From Spinactinospora alkalitolerans (GTDB lineage Bacteria; Actinomycetota; Actinomycetes; Streptosporangiales; Streptosporangiaceae), in contig NZ_JACCCC010000001.1 of the NCBI RefSeq assembly GCF_013408795.1, positions 1,240,001-1,304,000 on the forward strand: a stretch of DNA of 64,000 nucleotides, given 5' to 3'. Position 1 is the first letter of the stretch; each line of letters starts with the position of its first letter. Positions 36,420-44,962 of the stretch are shown in pieces. The notes below the pieces were generated by a model. That model was given only the letters and a program-made list of their open reading frames with translations. It did not search any database and was not told the DNA's origin. The position numbers were made by a program, and so were the translations under genes.

Positions 36420-38945
36420 GTGGCAGTCCACTTCGACCTGCGTGAGAACTGGACCGTGCGGGCCGTGCCGCCCGCGGGGCCGCCGGAGGAGGCGGCCGAA
36501 GCGGTCACGGCGCCGGAGGGCGTCCCGGCCGCGGTGCCGGGGTGCGTGCACACCGACCTGCTGGCCGCTGGCCTCATCGGCGACCCCTACGCCGACGACA
36601 ACGAGACCCGGCTGGGGTGGATCGGCCGCACCGACTGGCGCTACGCGACCGTCCTGGCCGAGGACGCGCTGACCGGCCTGCTGGAGGGGGCCGAGCGGCT
36701 CGACCTCGTCTGCGACGGGCTCGACACGGTCGCCGAGGTGCGCCTCAACGACAGGGTCGTGGGCCGCACCGCCAACATGCACCGCTCCTACCGGTTCGAC
36801 GTCACCGACGCGGTGCGCGCCGGGGACAACGAGCTCGCGGTCACCTTCACCTCCGCCTACCGCTACGCCGAGGACCTGCGGCTGCGGCTGGGGGACCGGC
36901 CGGGCGCCTACCCCGAGCCGTTCCAGTTCATCCGCAAGATGGCCTGCAACTTCGGCTGGGACTGGGGGCCGACCCTCGTCACCGCCGGGATCTGGCGGCC
37001 GATCGGCCTGCACGCCTGGAGCACCGCCCGCCTGGCCGGGGTGCGCCCGGAGATCACGGTGCGCACCGGGGCCGACGGCCGGACCGAGGGCGTGGCGCGG
37101 CTGCACGTGGAGCTGGAGCGCACCGGGGCCGGAGCCGACGCGCCGCTGACCCTGACCGCAGCGGTCGCCGGACAGCGGCGCGAGGTCGCCGTCGCCCCGG
37201 GGGAGTCCGCGGCCGTCGTCGAGGTGCGAGTGCCCGATCCGCGGCTGTGGTGGCCGCGCGGCCACGGCGACCAGCCGCTTTACGACCTCGGTCTGCGCCT
37301 GGACGGTCCCGGCGGGGAGCTGGACGCGTGGCGGCGCCGCGTGGGCTTTCGCACCGTCGAGCTCGACACCCGTCCCGACGCGGCGGGCACCCCGTTCACC
37401 ATCCGGGTCAACGGCGAGCCGATCCTGGTCAAGGGGGCCAACTGGATCCCCGACGACTGCTTTCCCGCCCGCGTCACCCGCGAGCGCTACGCCGAACGCA
37501 TCGACCAAGTGGTCGGCGCGAACATGAACCTGCTCCGGATCTGGGGCGGCGGCCGCTACGAGAGCGACGACCTCTACGAGCTCTGCGGCGAGCGCGGCGT
37601 GCTGGTCTGGCAGGACTTCCTGTTCGCCTGCGCGGCCTACCCCGAGGAGCCGCCGCTCGCCGAGGAGGTCGAGGCCGAGGCGAGGGAGGCCGTCGTTCGC
37701 CTGGCCCACCACGCGGCCCTGGTCCTGTGGAACGGCAACAACGAGAACATCTGGGGGCACGAGGACTGGGGCTGGAAGGCCGAGTTGGGCGCCCGCACCT
37801 GGGGCGAGCGCTACTACCTGGACCTGCTCCCGCGGATCGTGGCCGAACTCGACCCGACCCGCCCCTACTGGCCGGGCAGCCCCTACTCCGGTCGGCCCGA
37901 CCGCCATCCCAACGACCCCGCCCACGGCACCGTCCACATCTGGGACGTGTGGAACGAGCGCGACTACACCGGCTACCTCGACTACCGGCCGCGCTTCGTC
38001 GCCGAGTTCGGCTTCCAGGCCCCGCCGGCCCACGCCACGCTGCGGGCCGCGGTCGGCGACGAGCCCCTGGCACCGGACTCGCCCGGCGTCCGGCACCATC
38101 AGAAGGCCGAGGACGGCGACGGCAAGCTCGCGCGCGGCCTCGCCCCGCACTTCGGCCCGGCCGCCGGATTCGACGACTGGCACTACCTCACCCAGGTCAA
38201 TCAGGCCAGGGCCATCAGCCTGGGCATCGAGCACTTCCGCGCCCAGTGGCCGCTGTGCGCCGGCACCGTGGTCTGGCAGCTCAACGACTGCTGGCCGGTG
38301 ACCTCGTGGTCGGCCGTCGACGGGGCCGGGCGGCGCAAACCGCTGTGGTACGCGCTGCGCCGGGTGCACCGGGACCGGCTGGTCACCGTGCGAGCCGACG
38401 GCGGCCTGTCGGTGGTGCTGTGCAACGACACCGGCCGGACGTGGGAGGGGCGGGTGCGCCTGGCCCGCCGCGACCTCGCCGGGGCCGTGCTGGAGGAGGT
38501 CGAGGCCGGGTTCCAGGTCGGCCCGCGCGGGCTGCTGCGGCTGGCCGTGCCCGAGCCGGTCGCCCGGGCCGAGGACCCCGCGCGCGAACTGGTCACCGCC
38601 GACGTCACCGCGGACGGGGACGTCGACCGCGCCTGGTGGTTCTTTGCCGAGGACGTCGACCTGGCCCTGCCCGAACCGGAGTACGACGCCGAGGCGCTGG
38701 TGCGCGGCGGCGACCTGCGGGTCACCGTCACGGCGCGGACCCTCCTGCGCGACCTCGCGCTCTTCCCCGACCGGCTGGACGGCGCGGCCGAGGTGGACGA
38801 GGCGCTGGTCACGCTGCTGCCGGAGGAGTCGCACACCTTCACCATCGAAGGGGGCGCGGCGCTGGACCCCGAAGCGGTGCTGCGTCCGCCGGTCCTGCGC
38901 TGCGTCAACGAGGCGGTCCGCACGGCCCCCGACCCGGCGCGGTGA
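36420..38945 (+). CDS. GH2 beta-mannosidase
   Basis: An 841-residue intracellular enzyme of normal family length. GTG at 36420 follows GGAG; the frame is open back to 36267 but those residues do not resemble the family. The N-terminal sugar-binding domain contains VPGCVHTDL and ACNFGWDWGP. The acid/base is E442 in WNGNNEN and the nucleophile E529 in VAEFGFQ. It removes terminal beta-1,4-mannose from oligosaccharides imported by the upstream Dpp-type system. Separate expression from its own promoter is possible given the 266-bp gap. Confidence 0.9.
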   Translation: MAVHFDLRENWTVRAVPPAGPPEEAAEAVTAPEGVPAAVPGCVHTDLLAAGLIGDPYADDNETRLGWIGRTDWRYATVLAEDALTGLLEGAERLDLVCDGLDTVAEVRLNDRVVGRTANMHRSYRFDVTDAVRAGDNELAVTFTSAYRYAEDLRLRLGDRPGAYPEPFQFIRKMACNFGWDWGPTLVTAGIWRPIGLHAWSTARLAGVRPEITVRTGADGRTEGVARLHVELERTGAGADAPLTLTAAVAGQRREVAVAPGESAAVVEVRVPDPRLWWPRGHGDQPLYDLGLRLDGPGGELDAWRRRVGFRTVELDTRPDAAGTPFTIRVNGEPILVKGANWIPDDCFPARVTRERYAERIDQVVGANMNLLRIWGGGRYESDDLYELCGERGVLVWQDFLFACAAYPEEPPLAEEVEAEAREAVVRLAHHAALVLWNGNNENIWGHEDWGWKAELGARTWGERYYLDLLPRIVAELDPTRPYWPGSPYSGRPDRHPNDPAHGTVHIWDVWNERDYTGYLDYRPRFVAEFGFQAPPAHATLRAAVGDEPLAPDSPGVRHHQKAEDGDGKLARGLAPHFGPAAGFDDWHYLTQVNQARAISLGIEHFRAQWPLCAGTVVWQLNDCWPVTSWSAVDGAGRRKPLWYALRRVHRDRLVTVRADGGLSVVLCNDTGRTWEGRVRLARRDLAGAVLEEVEAGFQVGPRGLLRLAVPEPVARAEDPARELVTADVTADGDVDRAWWFFAEDVDLALPEPEYDAEALVRGGDLRVTVTARTLLRDLALFPDRLDGAAEVDEALVTLLPEESHTFTIEGGAALDPEAVLRPPVLRCVNEAVRTAPDPAR

Positions 38946-38956
38946 CCGCGGGCGCC

Positions 38957-38987
38957 GCCCCCGCCCGGCACGGGTCCGGACGGGGGC
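38957..38987. terminator. Bidirectional terminator hairpin
   Basis: A 12-bp stem with one mismatch (38957-38968 with 38976-38987) and a seven-base loop, between the convergent beta-mannosidase and pectate lyase genes. Confidence 0.65.
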
Positions 38988-38998
38988 AAGCGCTTACC
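38985..38998. promoter_or_regulatory. LacI-like palindrome in a 3' intergenic position
   Basis: GGCAAGCGCTTACC is palindromic except for one pair and shares the AAGCGCTT core with boxes at 8473 and 40172. It lies downstream of both flanking genes, partly inside the terminator's 3' arm, so an operator role is doubtful. Confidence 0.3.
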
Positions 38999-39040
38999 TG
39001 ATGGGCGCGGAAGGGGGCCGTGCCCACCATGGGGAAGGGA

Positions 39041-40045
39041 TCAGATGTTGCCGGGGCCTGCGCCGCCGGAGACGATCGAGGGGATGTCGCCCGGGTCGTC
39101 CAGGGAGTAGGAGTAGGGGATGGGGTCGACGCTTCCGCCGGTCTCGGGGTCGCCGGAGTCGTCGTAGACGTTGTCGCGGGCGACGACGGCGCCGTCGTCG
39201 GAGGAGCCGTAGCCGACGTGGGTGGGGTGATCGACGCCCTCGAAGTAGTTGCCCTCGACCAGGACGCCGGCGTCCATGGTGGAGGCCACGCCGTACTCGG
39301 CGTTGTCGCGGTAGTAGTTGTTGAAGACGTGCACCGGGTTGCCGAAGCGCACCCGCGGGTGCCGGGTGTCGCTGCCGTCGAAGAAGTTGTGGTGGTAGGT
39401 CACCCGCAGGTGCCCGATGTCCTCGGTGTGGCCGTCGGAGTGGCCCAGCAGCATGGACTTGTCGTGGTCGAACACGTGGTTCCAGGAGACGGTGATGTAG
39501 TCCGACTCGCGCTTGGCGTCCACGGCGCCGTCGTGGCCGCCGGTGAAGCTGTTGTGGTCGACCCAGACGTTGGTGGACGCGTCCTGGATGTTGATCGCGT
39601 CGTCGTCCCAGTCGCGGAAGTTGATGTTGCGGATGATGACGTTGTGCGCGGAGTCGACGTCGATCCCGCCGCCGGTGATGGTGGCGTCGGAGCCGAGGCC
39701 GATGATCGTCTTGTCGGAGGCGACGTCGTTCATGCCGGACAGGTCGATGGTGCCGCTGACCTGGACGGTGCGGGGGCCGTCGCTCTGCATGGCCGAGACC
39801 AGGTCGTCTCCGTTGGTGACGGTGGTGGTGTCGCCGCCCGCGCCGCCGGTGGTGCCGCCGTTCTGGCTCGCCCAGCCGATCGGGGAGTCCATCGGGACCG
39901 GGTCGCCGGCGCCGGCCGCGGGTGCGGGCCCGGCGATGGCGGTGACGCCGGCCAGTGCCATGGCCGGCGCCGCGGCGATCGCGGTCCAGGTGCGCCACCG
40001 CCGCGAGGCGCGCGGGGCCGGTGATTCGGTCGTCGGGACGTGCAT
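39041..40045 (-). CDS. Secreted PL1 pectate lyase
   Basis: A 334-residue protein. The N-terminus has twin arginines (ASRRWRTW) and a hydrophobic alanine-rich core ending near AGPAPAAGA, so it is secreted, perhaps by Tat. The parallel beta-helix signature of family PL1 is clear: NVIIRNINFRDWDDDAINIQ, VWVDHNSFTGGHDGAVDAKRES, SDTRHPRVRFGNPVHVFNNYY (the last with the catalytic arginine region). It cleaves polygalacturonate by beta-elimination. A perfect LacI-type palindrome lies 127 bp upstream. Confidence 0.92.
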   Translation of the reverse strand: MHVPTTESPAPRASRRWRTWTAIAAAPAMALAGVTAIAGPAPAAGAGDPVPMDSPIGWASQNGGTTGGAGGDTTTVTNGDDLVSAMQSDGPRTVQVSGTIDLSGMNDVASDKTIIGLGSDATITGGGIDVDSAHNVIIRNINFRDWDDDAINIQDASTNVWVDHNSFTGGHDGAVDAKRESDYITVSWNHVFDHDKSMLLGHSDGHTEDIGHLRVTYHHNFFDGSDTRHPRVRFGNPVHVFNNYYRDNAEYGVASTMDAGVLVEGNYFEGVDHPTHVGYGSSDDGAVVARDNVYDDSGDPETGGSVDPIPYSYSLDDPGDIPSIVSGGAGPGNI

Positions 40046-40171
40046 GAGGAATTCACCTTTCTCGTAGAACCCGCCGCCCCGATGACGGACCTCCTTAGTG
40101 GTCCGCCAAGGGGGAATCGGGACGGCGGGATGCGGTGCCCCACCGGTCCGAGCCCGTGGAGCACCGCAGAG

Positions 40172-40185
40172 GGAAAGCGCTTTCC
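40172..40185. promoter_or_regulatory. LacI-type operator upstream of pectate lyase
   Basis: GGAAAGCGCTTTCC is a perfect 14-bp palindrome at the edge of an A/T-rich stretch, upstream of the pectate lyase start at 40045. The matching regulator is not evident among the four LacI genes here. The flanking differs from the purine box TGCAAGCGCTTGCA. Confidence 0.65.
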
Positions 40186-40868
40186 GTTACCGGAATATTA
40201 CGGACCGGATTCGGGAGTGTCAATAGCGTTAATTGCTCGCTTCGCGAATCCGCAGGTGAGATATTCCAGATTAGATTAATGATCATCGTCGGGTGATATA
40301 AGATCATTGCCGACGCGCTTTCGCCGATCTTGACGTTGCGTTTTCGCCTCGGCCCCGGGATGGAATGGAGTAGGCGTGCGGGTGGGCCCCCTCGACCTCG
40401 ACCCCCTGGGGCCGGGGAGCGTGCACCATCGCCCAGTCACCGCGGGCTTGCGTCCTTCGGCTGAGATTCACACCCCCCGATGGTCGAGGTTGAAACTCAC
40501 GTTGGCGTTGTGGGGGTTATCGCAGCGTTTTCAGGCCCGATAAGGTCGAGATCGCCGGGAGAACCACTGCAGAACGGATACCCGAGCAGCCGACCCGAGC
40601 CTGCCCCTGCTCCTGCTTTTTCGGTGCGGGCCACCCGCCGCTCGGCGGCGGACAAGGCCGCACAGCGCACCTTGGCCGCCTGACCACCGATCACTCGACG
40701 CGACTCCTGCAGACCTCGGTATTCGCGTTGTCTGTGTGCCGCGTCCGGTGGCTACGGCCTGATGTGCGGCCTCGTGGTCGGCGGCCCGGCCGCCTTCGGG
40801 CCGCCGCGGTGTCCCTATGATGATCCCTCGCCCGGTCTGCGCAGGTCCGGGCGTTGAACGGAGAGATC
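40186..40868. other. Intergenic region with unusually A/T-rich left part
   Basis: 40186-40370 is far less GC-rich than the surroundings and likely holds promoter elements. 40440-40700 has short open frames ending in a peptide ADKAAQRTLAA that recurs in altered form near 60861. No intact gene is supported. TATGAT at 40816-40821 is a plausible -10 for the M20 peptidase gene. Confidence 0.4.
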
Positions 40869-42011
40869 ATGGCGATTGACGGACGCGACGCCCACGACCT
40901 GCTGCGGGATCTGATCGCCCTCGACACCGTCGCGGCGGGGGAGGGGGCCGCGGCGGCCCTGACCGCCGGGCTGCTCGACGACGCGGGGCTGTCCACCCGC
41001 ACGGTCGGCTGGGAGCCGGGCCGGGAGCAGGTCGTGGCGGTCACGCCCGAACCGGCCGAGACGCCTCCCCTCACCTTCACCGGGCACCTGGACACCGTCC
41101 CGGCCGACGCCCGCGACTGGCGCACCGACCCCTGGCTGGCCGAACTCGACGGCGACCACCTGGTGGGGCGCGGAGCCAGCGACATGAAGTCGGGCGTCGC
41201 GGCGTTCCTGGCCGCGCTGCGCGACCACCGGTCCCGGCCGCACCGCTGCCGCGGGGTGCAGGTCGTGCTGACCGCTGGGGAGGAGACCGGCTGCGACGGG
41301 GCCGCCCGCATCCCCGCCGACCTGCTCCGCCCGGGCGGCTGGCTGCTCGTCGGCGAGCCCACCGCCAACCGCGTCGTCCCGGCGCACAAGGGCGCGCTGT
41401 GGCTGCGGCTGGCCGCGCGCGGGGTCTCGGCGCACGGATCGGCCCCCGAACTCGGCCGCAACGCGGTCGTCGCGCTGGCCCGGGCCGCCGTCGCGCTGCA
41501 CGACGCCGCCGACTGGCCCGAGGCCGAGGGGTTCGGCGCCGTGACGGCGAACGTGGGGCTGCTCAACGGCGGCACACAGCCCAACGTGGTGCCCGACGCG
41601 GCGGAACTCCTGCTGGACCTGCGGACCGTCCCCGGCTCCGGGCCGGAGGAGCTGCGTTCGCGGGTGCGCGCGATCGTCGGTCCCGACGTCGAGATCGCCG
41701 ACCTGGTGGACCTGCCCATGGTGAGCACCCCGCTGGACTCGCCGCTCGTCGCGGCCGTGCGCGCCGTGCTGCGCGACGCGGGGCTGGCCGACGAGCCGTC
41801 GGCGCCGGCGCGCTTCTTCACCGACGCCTCCGTCCTCGCCGGGGCGCTGGACGCCGCGGGAACGGTGGTGCTGGGTCCCGGGGAGCCCGGCCAGTGCCAC
41901 GTCGTGGACGAGTGGTGCTCGCTGACCCGCCTGGAACAGGCCGTGGACGTCTACGGGCGGCTGCTCGACTCCTGGTGCTCGCCCGGTTCGGACCTGCTCG
42001 ACATGGGCTGA
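40869..42011 (+). CDS. M20-family metallopeptidase (ArgE/DapE-like)
   Basis: A 380-residue cytoplasmic enzyme. ATG at 40869 follows GGAGAG. Zinc-site motifs: FTGHLDTVP, GRGASDMKSG, TAGEETGCDG and VGEPTANRV; a dimerisation lid domain occupies about residues 175-285. The late GPGEPGQCHVVDEWC supplies the last histidine ligand. These enzymes deacylate N-acyl amino acids or cleave dipeptides; the exact substrate cannot be told. Its last 61 bases overlap the 3' end of the opposite-strand LacI gene. Confidence 0.85.
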   Translation: MAIDGRDAHDLLRDLIALDTVAAGEGAAAALTAGLLDDAGLSTRTVGWEPGREQVVAVTPEPAETPPLTFTGHLDTVPADARDWRTDPWLAELDGDHLVGRGASDMKSGVAAFLAALRDHRSRPHRCRGVQVVLTAGEETGCDGAARIPADLLRPGGWLLVGEPTANRVVPAHKGALWLRLAARGVSAHGSAPELGRNAVVALARAAVALHDAADWPEAEGFGAVTANVGLLNGGTQPNVVPDAAELLLDLRTVPGSGPEELRSRVRAIVGPDVEIADLVDLPMVSTPLDSPLVAAVRAVLRDAGLADEPSAPARFFTDASVLAGALDAAGTVVLGPGEPGQCHVVDEWCSLTRLEQAVDVYGRLLDSWCSPGSDLLDMG

Positions 42012-43027
42012 GGCCCCGTCTGCCCGCCCGCCCCGGTGCTCTGGCGCACGACCAGGCTCGGGGCGAGCGCGATGTGGGCGGCGGCGGCGCCCCCCTGCGC
42101 CGCGGTCGCCAGCAGCCGGACCGCCTCGGCCGCGATCCGGTCGCGGGGCTGGCTGATCGTGGTGAGGGCGGGCTCGAACAGGGCGGCGAAGTCGATGTCG
42201 TCGTAGCCGGTGATCCGGATGTCGCCCGGCACGTCCACCCCGTGGTCCCGGCAGGCCCGCAGGGCGCCGAGCGCGATGAGGTCGTCGGCGCACACGATCG
42301 CCTCGGGCAGGTCGGCGTCGCCGAGCAGGACGGCGGTCGCCCGCCGGCCCCAGTCCACGGAGTACTCGCCCAGCAGGATCCAGTCCGGGCGGGTGCGCAT
42401 CGCGAGCCGCTGCGTCTGCAGCCGGAAGCCGGCGAGCCGCAGTTCGGTCGAGGAGTTCGTCAGCGTGGAGCTGATGAAGGCGGCCGAGCGGGCCCCGGTC
42501 CCGTGCAGGTGCTCCAGCAGCAGCCGCATGGACTCGTGGTCGTCGACGCCCACCCAGTCGGTGTTGGTGCCGGCGACGTGCCGGTCGAGCTGGACCAGGG
42601 GGATCGCGGCGGCCGCGGCCTCGACCGCCGGCGTGCTGCGGGTGCCGTGGCACGGGCTGATGATGATGCCGTCGACCTGCCGCGCGGCCAGGGAGCGCAG
42701 GTGCCCCTCCTCCACCGAGGTGTCCTGCCGAGAGTCGCACAGGAACAGTTGCCGGCCCTCCGCCTGCAGCACGTGCTCCACGCTCTCCACCAGCGAGGTG
42801 AAGAACGGGTTGGCGATGCTCGGGACGACCATCCCCACGGTGTCGGTGCGGCTGCGCCGCAGCGCGCTGGCGATGGTGTTGCCCGAGTAGCCGAGCTCCC
42901 GGGCGGCGGCGTCGACGCGCCGGCGGATCTCGTCCGAGACCGGGCGGGCGCCGGAGAGCGCCCGCGACACGGTCGCCGTGGAGACGCCGGCCTTGGCCGC
43001 TACCTGCGCGATCGTTATGCGATGCAA
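41951..43027 (-). CDS. LacI-family repressor of the BtpA-kinase-ABC operon
   Basis: A 358-residue regulator. Upstream ATG/GTG options give a long poor N-terminus, whereas TTG at 43027 follows AAGGAAGG by six bases and leads straight into HRITIAQVAAKAGVSTATVSRALSG. An operator-like palindrome overlaps this start codon. The effector domain is complete (GIIISPCHGTRSTPA, ITGYDDIDFA). The 3' end overlaps the convergent M20 peptidase gene by 61 bp. It is divergent from the eight-gene operon beginning at 43161. Confidence 0.85.
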   Translation of the reverse strand: MHRITIAQVAAKAGVSTATVSRALSGARPVSDEIRRRVDAAARELGYSGNTIASALRRSRTDTVGMVVPSIANPFFTSLVESVEHVLQAEGRQLFLCDSRQDTSVEEGHLRSLAARQVDGIIISPCHGTRSTPAVEAAAAAIPLVQLDRHVAGTNTDWVGVDDHESMRLLLEHLHGTGARSAAFISSTLTNSSTELRLAGFRLQTQRLAMRTRPDWILLGEYSVDWGRRATAVLLGDADLPEAIVCADDLIALGALRACRDHGVDVPGDIRITGYDDIDFAALFEPALTTISQPRDRIAAEAVRLLATAAQGGAAAAHIALAPSLVVRQSTGAGGQTGPQPMSSRSEPGEHQESSSRP

Positions 43028-43035
43028 TCGGTTGC
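43024..43035. promoter_or_regulatory. Operator overlapping the LacI start codon
   Basis: GCAATCGGTTGC is a 12-bp near-palindrome covering the TTG start codon of the LacI gene. It shares GCAATCG-TT with the site at 43134-43145, consistent with autoregulation. Confidence 0.55.
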
Positions 43036-43133
43036 CTTCCTTGGTGACATGCAGACTCCCCCGTAACAGCAGGTTTACAGCATAGGTATTGACCGCCTCG
43101 TTGGAGTGCCCGTACATTCTGGGTACTTTCTCG

Positions 43134-43145
43134 GCAATCGATTAC
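43134..43145. promoter_or_regulatory. Operator upstream of the BtpA-kinase-ABC operon
   Basis: GCAATCGATTAC lies 16 bp before the BtpA-like start codon and matches the site at 43024-43035 in its left half and centre. It is likely bound by the divergent LacI protein, blocking transcription start. Confidence 0.55.
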
Positions 43146-43160
43146 ATCAGCGAGAGGTTC

Positions 43161-44036
43161 ATGAGCAGCCATCAGCAGCCGGGTGTCTTCCCGCCGAAGC
43201 CCGATGCCGTCCGCGAACTCTTCGGGACGTCGCCGGTGATCATCGGGGCCGTGCATCTGCCGCCCCTGCCGGGCAGCCCGCACTACCGCGGGCGGTCCCT
43301 CGACGAGATCTCCCGCTTCGCGATCGAGGAGGCCGCCGCCTACCATGCAAACGGTTGCCACGGCGTGATCGTCGAGAACCACTGGGACATCCCCTTCCTC
43401 AAGCCCGGCGAGCACGGGTACGAGACCGCCGCCGCCATGGCCGTCGTCACCGCGCGGGTGCGCGAGTCCGCTGCCGCGGACCCGGCCGGGGGCGTCGGCG
43501 TGAGCGTGCTGTCCAACGCGGCGGAGTGCTCCATCGCCTCGGCGCACGCCGCCGGCGCCGGCTTCGTCCGCGTCAACCAGTGGGCCAACGCCTACGTCGC
43601 CAACGAGGGCATCATCGAGGGCCGGGCCGCCCGCGCCACCCGCTACCGGCACCGCATCGGCGCCGAGGGCGTCCGGGTCTTCGCCGACGTGCACGTCAAG
43701 CACGGCTCGCACGCCATCGTCGCCGACCGCACCCTCGCCGAGCAGACCGAGGACGCGGAGTTCTTCGACGCCGACGTGCTCATCGCCACCGGCTCGCGCA
43801 CCGGCGACGCGGCGTCCCCCGACGAGGTCGAGGGCATCAAGGCCCACACCCGGCTCCCGGTGGTCATCGGCTCCGGCATCGACGCGGACAACATCGGCGG
43901 CCTGCTGCCCGCCTGCGACGGCGTCATCGTCGCCTCATCGCTCAAGGACAACGGCCGCTGGTGGGGCCGGGTGGCCCCGGAGAAGGTCCGCGCGCTGGCC
44001 GCGGCCGCCGAGCGGGCAGGAGCCGACCTCCGGTGA
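43161..44036 (+). CDS. BtpA/SgcQ-family TIM-barrel protein
   Basis: A 291-residue protein starting at ATG behind GAGAGG. The BtpA family motifs are VIIGAVHLPPLPGSPHY, GVIVENHWDIPF and EGIIEGRAARATRYR. Members are predicted TIM-barrel enzymes of uncertain reaction: SgcQ lies in an E. coli carbohydrate operon and BtpA affects photosystem I in cyanobacteria. Here it is first in an operon with a PfkB kinase and a ribose-type importer, so it probably acts on a phosphorylated sugar or ribosyl compound. That is inference. Confidence 0.85.
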   Translation: MSSHQQPGVFPPKPDAVRELFGTSPVIIGAVHLPPLPGSPHYRGRSLDEISRFAIEEAAAYHANGCHGVIVENHWDIPFLKPGEHGYETAAAMAVVTARVRESAAADPAGGVGVSVLSNAAECSIASAHAAGAGFVRVNQWANAYVANEGIIEGRAARATRYRHRIGAEGVRVFADVHVKHGSHAIVADRTLAEQTEDAEFFDADVLIATGSRTGDAASPDEVEGIKAHTRLPVVIGSGIDADNIGGLLPACDGVIVASSLKDNGRWWGRVAPEKVRALAAAAERAGADLR

Positions 44037-44962
44037 TCCTGTTCTGCGGTTACGCCAACGTCGACGTCGTGGCGCGCGTCCCGGGGCTGCCGGGCGGCGG
44101 CGACCGGGTGCACGCCGCGGCGATCGAGTACCGGCACGGCGGGATGGGCGCCAACGCCGCCGTCGCCGCCGCCCGCATGGGCGCCGACGCGGCCTTCGGC
44201 GGCGCCGTCGGCACCGCACCGATGGACCGGGAGTTCCTCGCCGCGCTGGCCGCCGACGGCGTCGACACGGACTGGTGCCACACCGACGCCTCCGTGGCGA
44301 CGGCGATCGTCCTCGTCACCCCCGACGGCGAGCGCGCCATCATCAGCCGCGACGACGGACTGGACCCGGCGCGCATCGCCGCGGGCGTCCGGCGGCTGGC
44401 CGCGCGCGGCGGCGGCTGGCTCTACCTGGACGGCTACCGCTGGCCGCACGCCGCAGACGCCCTGGCCGAGGCCGACCCGGCCGGGACCGTCCGGCTCTTC
44501 GTGGACCTCGACGGCTGCGCCGACCCCGACGCCGCCCGGGTCGCGCTCTCGTGCGCCCGGCACGCCGTCGCCGGGCGCGCCCAACTGGAGTCCCTCTTCG
44601 GGGCCACGGGCGAGACCCTGTCCGCGCTCGCCCGGCGGCACGACGTCGTCCTGCTCGCCACCGACGGGGCGAACGGCTGGCGGCTGGCCGAGCCCGGCGG
44701 TCGGGTCGAGCACGGGGCGGCGCTGCCCGTCGACGCGGTCGACGCCACCGGGGCCGGGGACTGCTTCTCCGGCGCCTACCTCGCCGGTCTCGACGAGGGC
44801 CTGGCCCCCGTCGCGGCCGCCGGGACCGCGGCCGCCGCCGCGGCCCTGTCCTGCACCGTCACCGGTGCCCGCGGCGCCCCGGACCGCGGTGCCGTCGAGG
44901 CGCTGTCGGCCGGGGCGGCCGACCGCCCCACCCGGACCACACCCATTCGGAGCACACCATGA
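44033..44962 (+). CDS. PfkB-family carbohydrate/nucleoside kinase
   Basis: A 309-residue kinase starting at a GTG that overlaps the BtpA-like stop. The ribokinase-type N-terminal signature is GGMGANAAVAAARMGAD, and the catalytic C-terminal motif is DATGAGDCFSGAYLAG. Early GYANVDVVARVP matches the sugar-binding edge. It would phosphorylate the imported ligand with ATP. Fusion or exchange with BtpA-type enzymes is known in such operons, but the precise sugar is not evident. Confidence 0.88.
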   Translation: MILFCGYANVDVVARVPGLPGGGDRVHAAAIEYRHGGMGANAAVAAARMGADAAFGGAVGTAPMDREFLAALAADGVDTDWCHTDASVATAIVLVTPDGERAIISRDDGLDPARIAAGVRRLAARGGGWLYLDGYRWPHAADALAEADPAGTVRLFVDLDGCADPDAARVALSCARHAVAGRAQLESLFGATGETLSALARRHDVVLLATDGANGWRLAEPGGRVEHGAALPVDAVDATGAGDCFSGAYLAGLDEGLAPVAAAGTAAAAAALSCTVTGARGAPDRGAVEALSAGAADRPTRTTPIRSTP

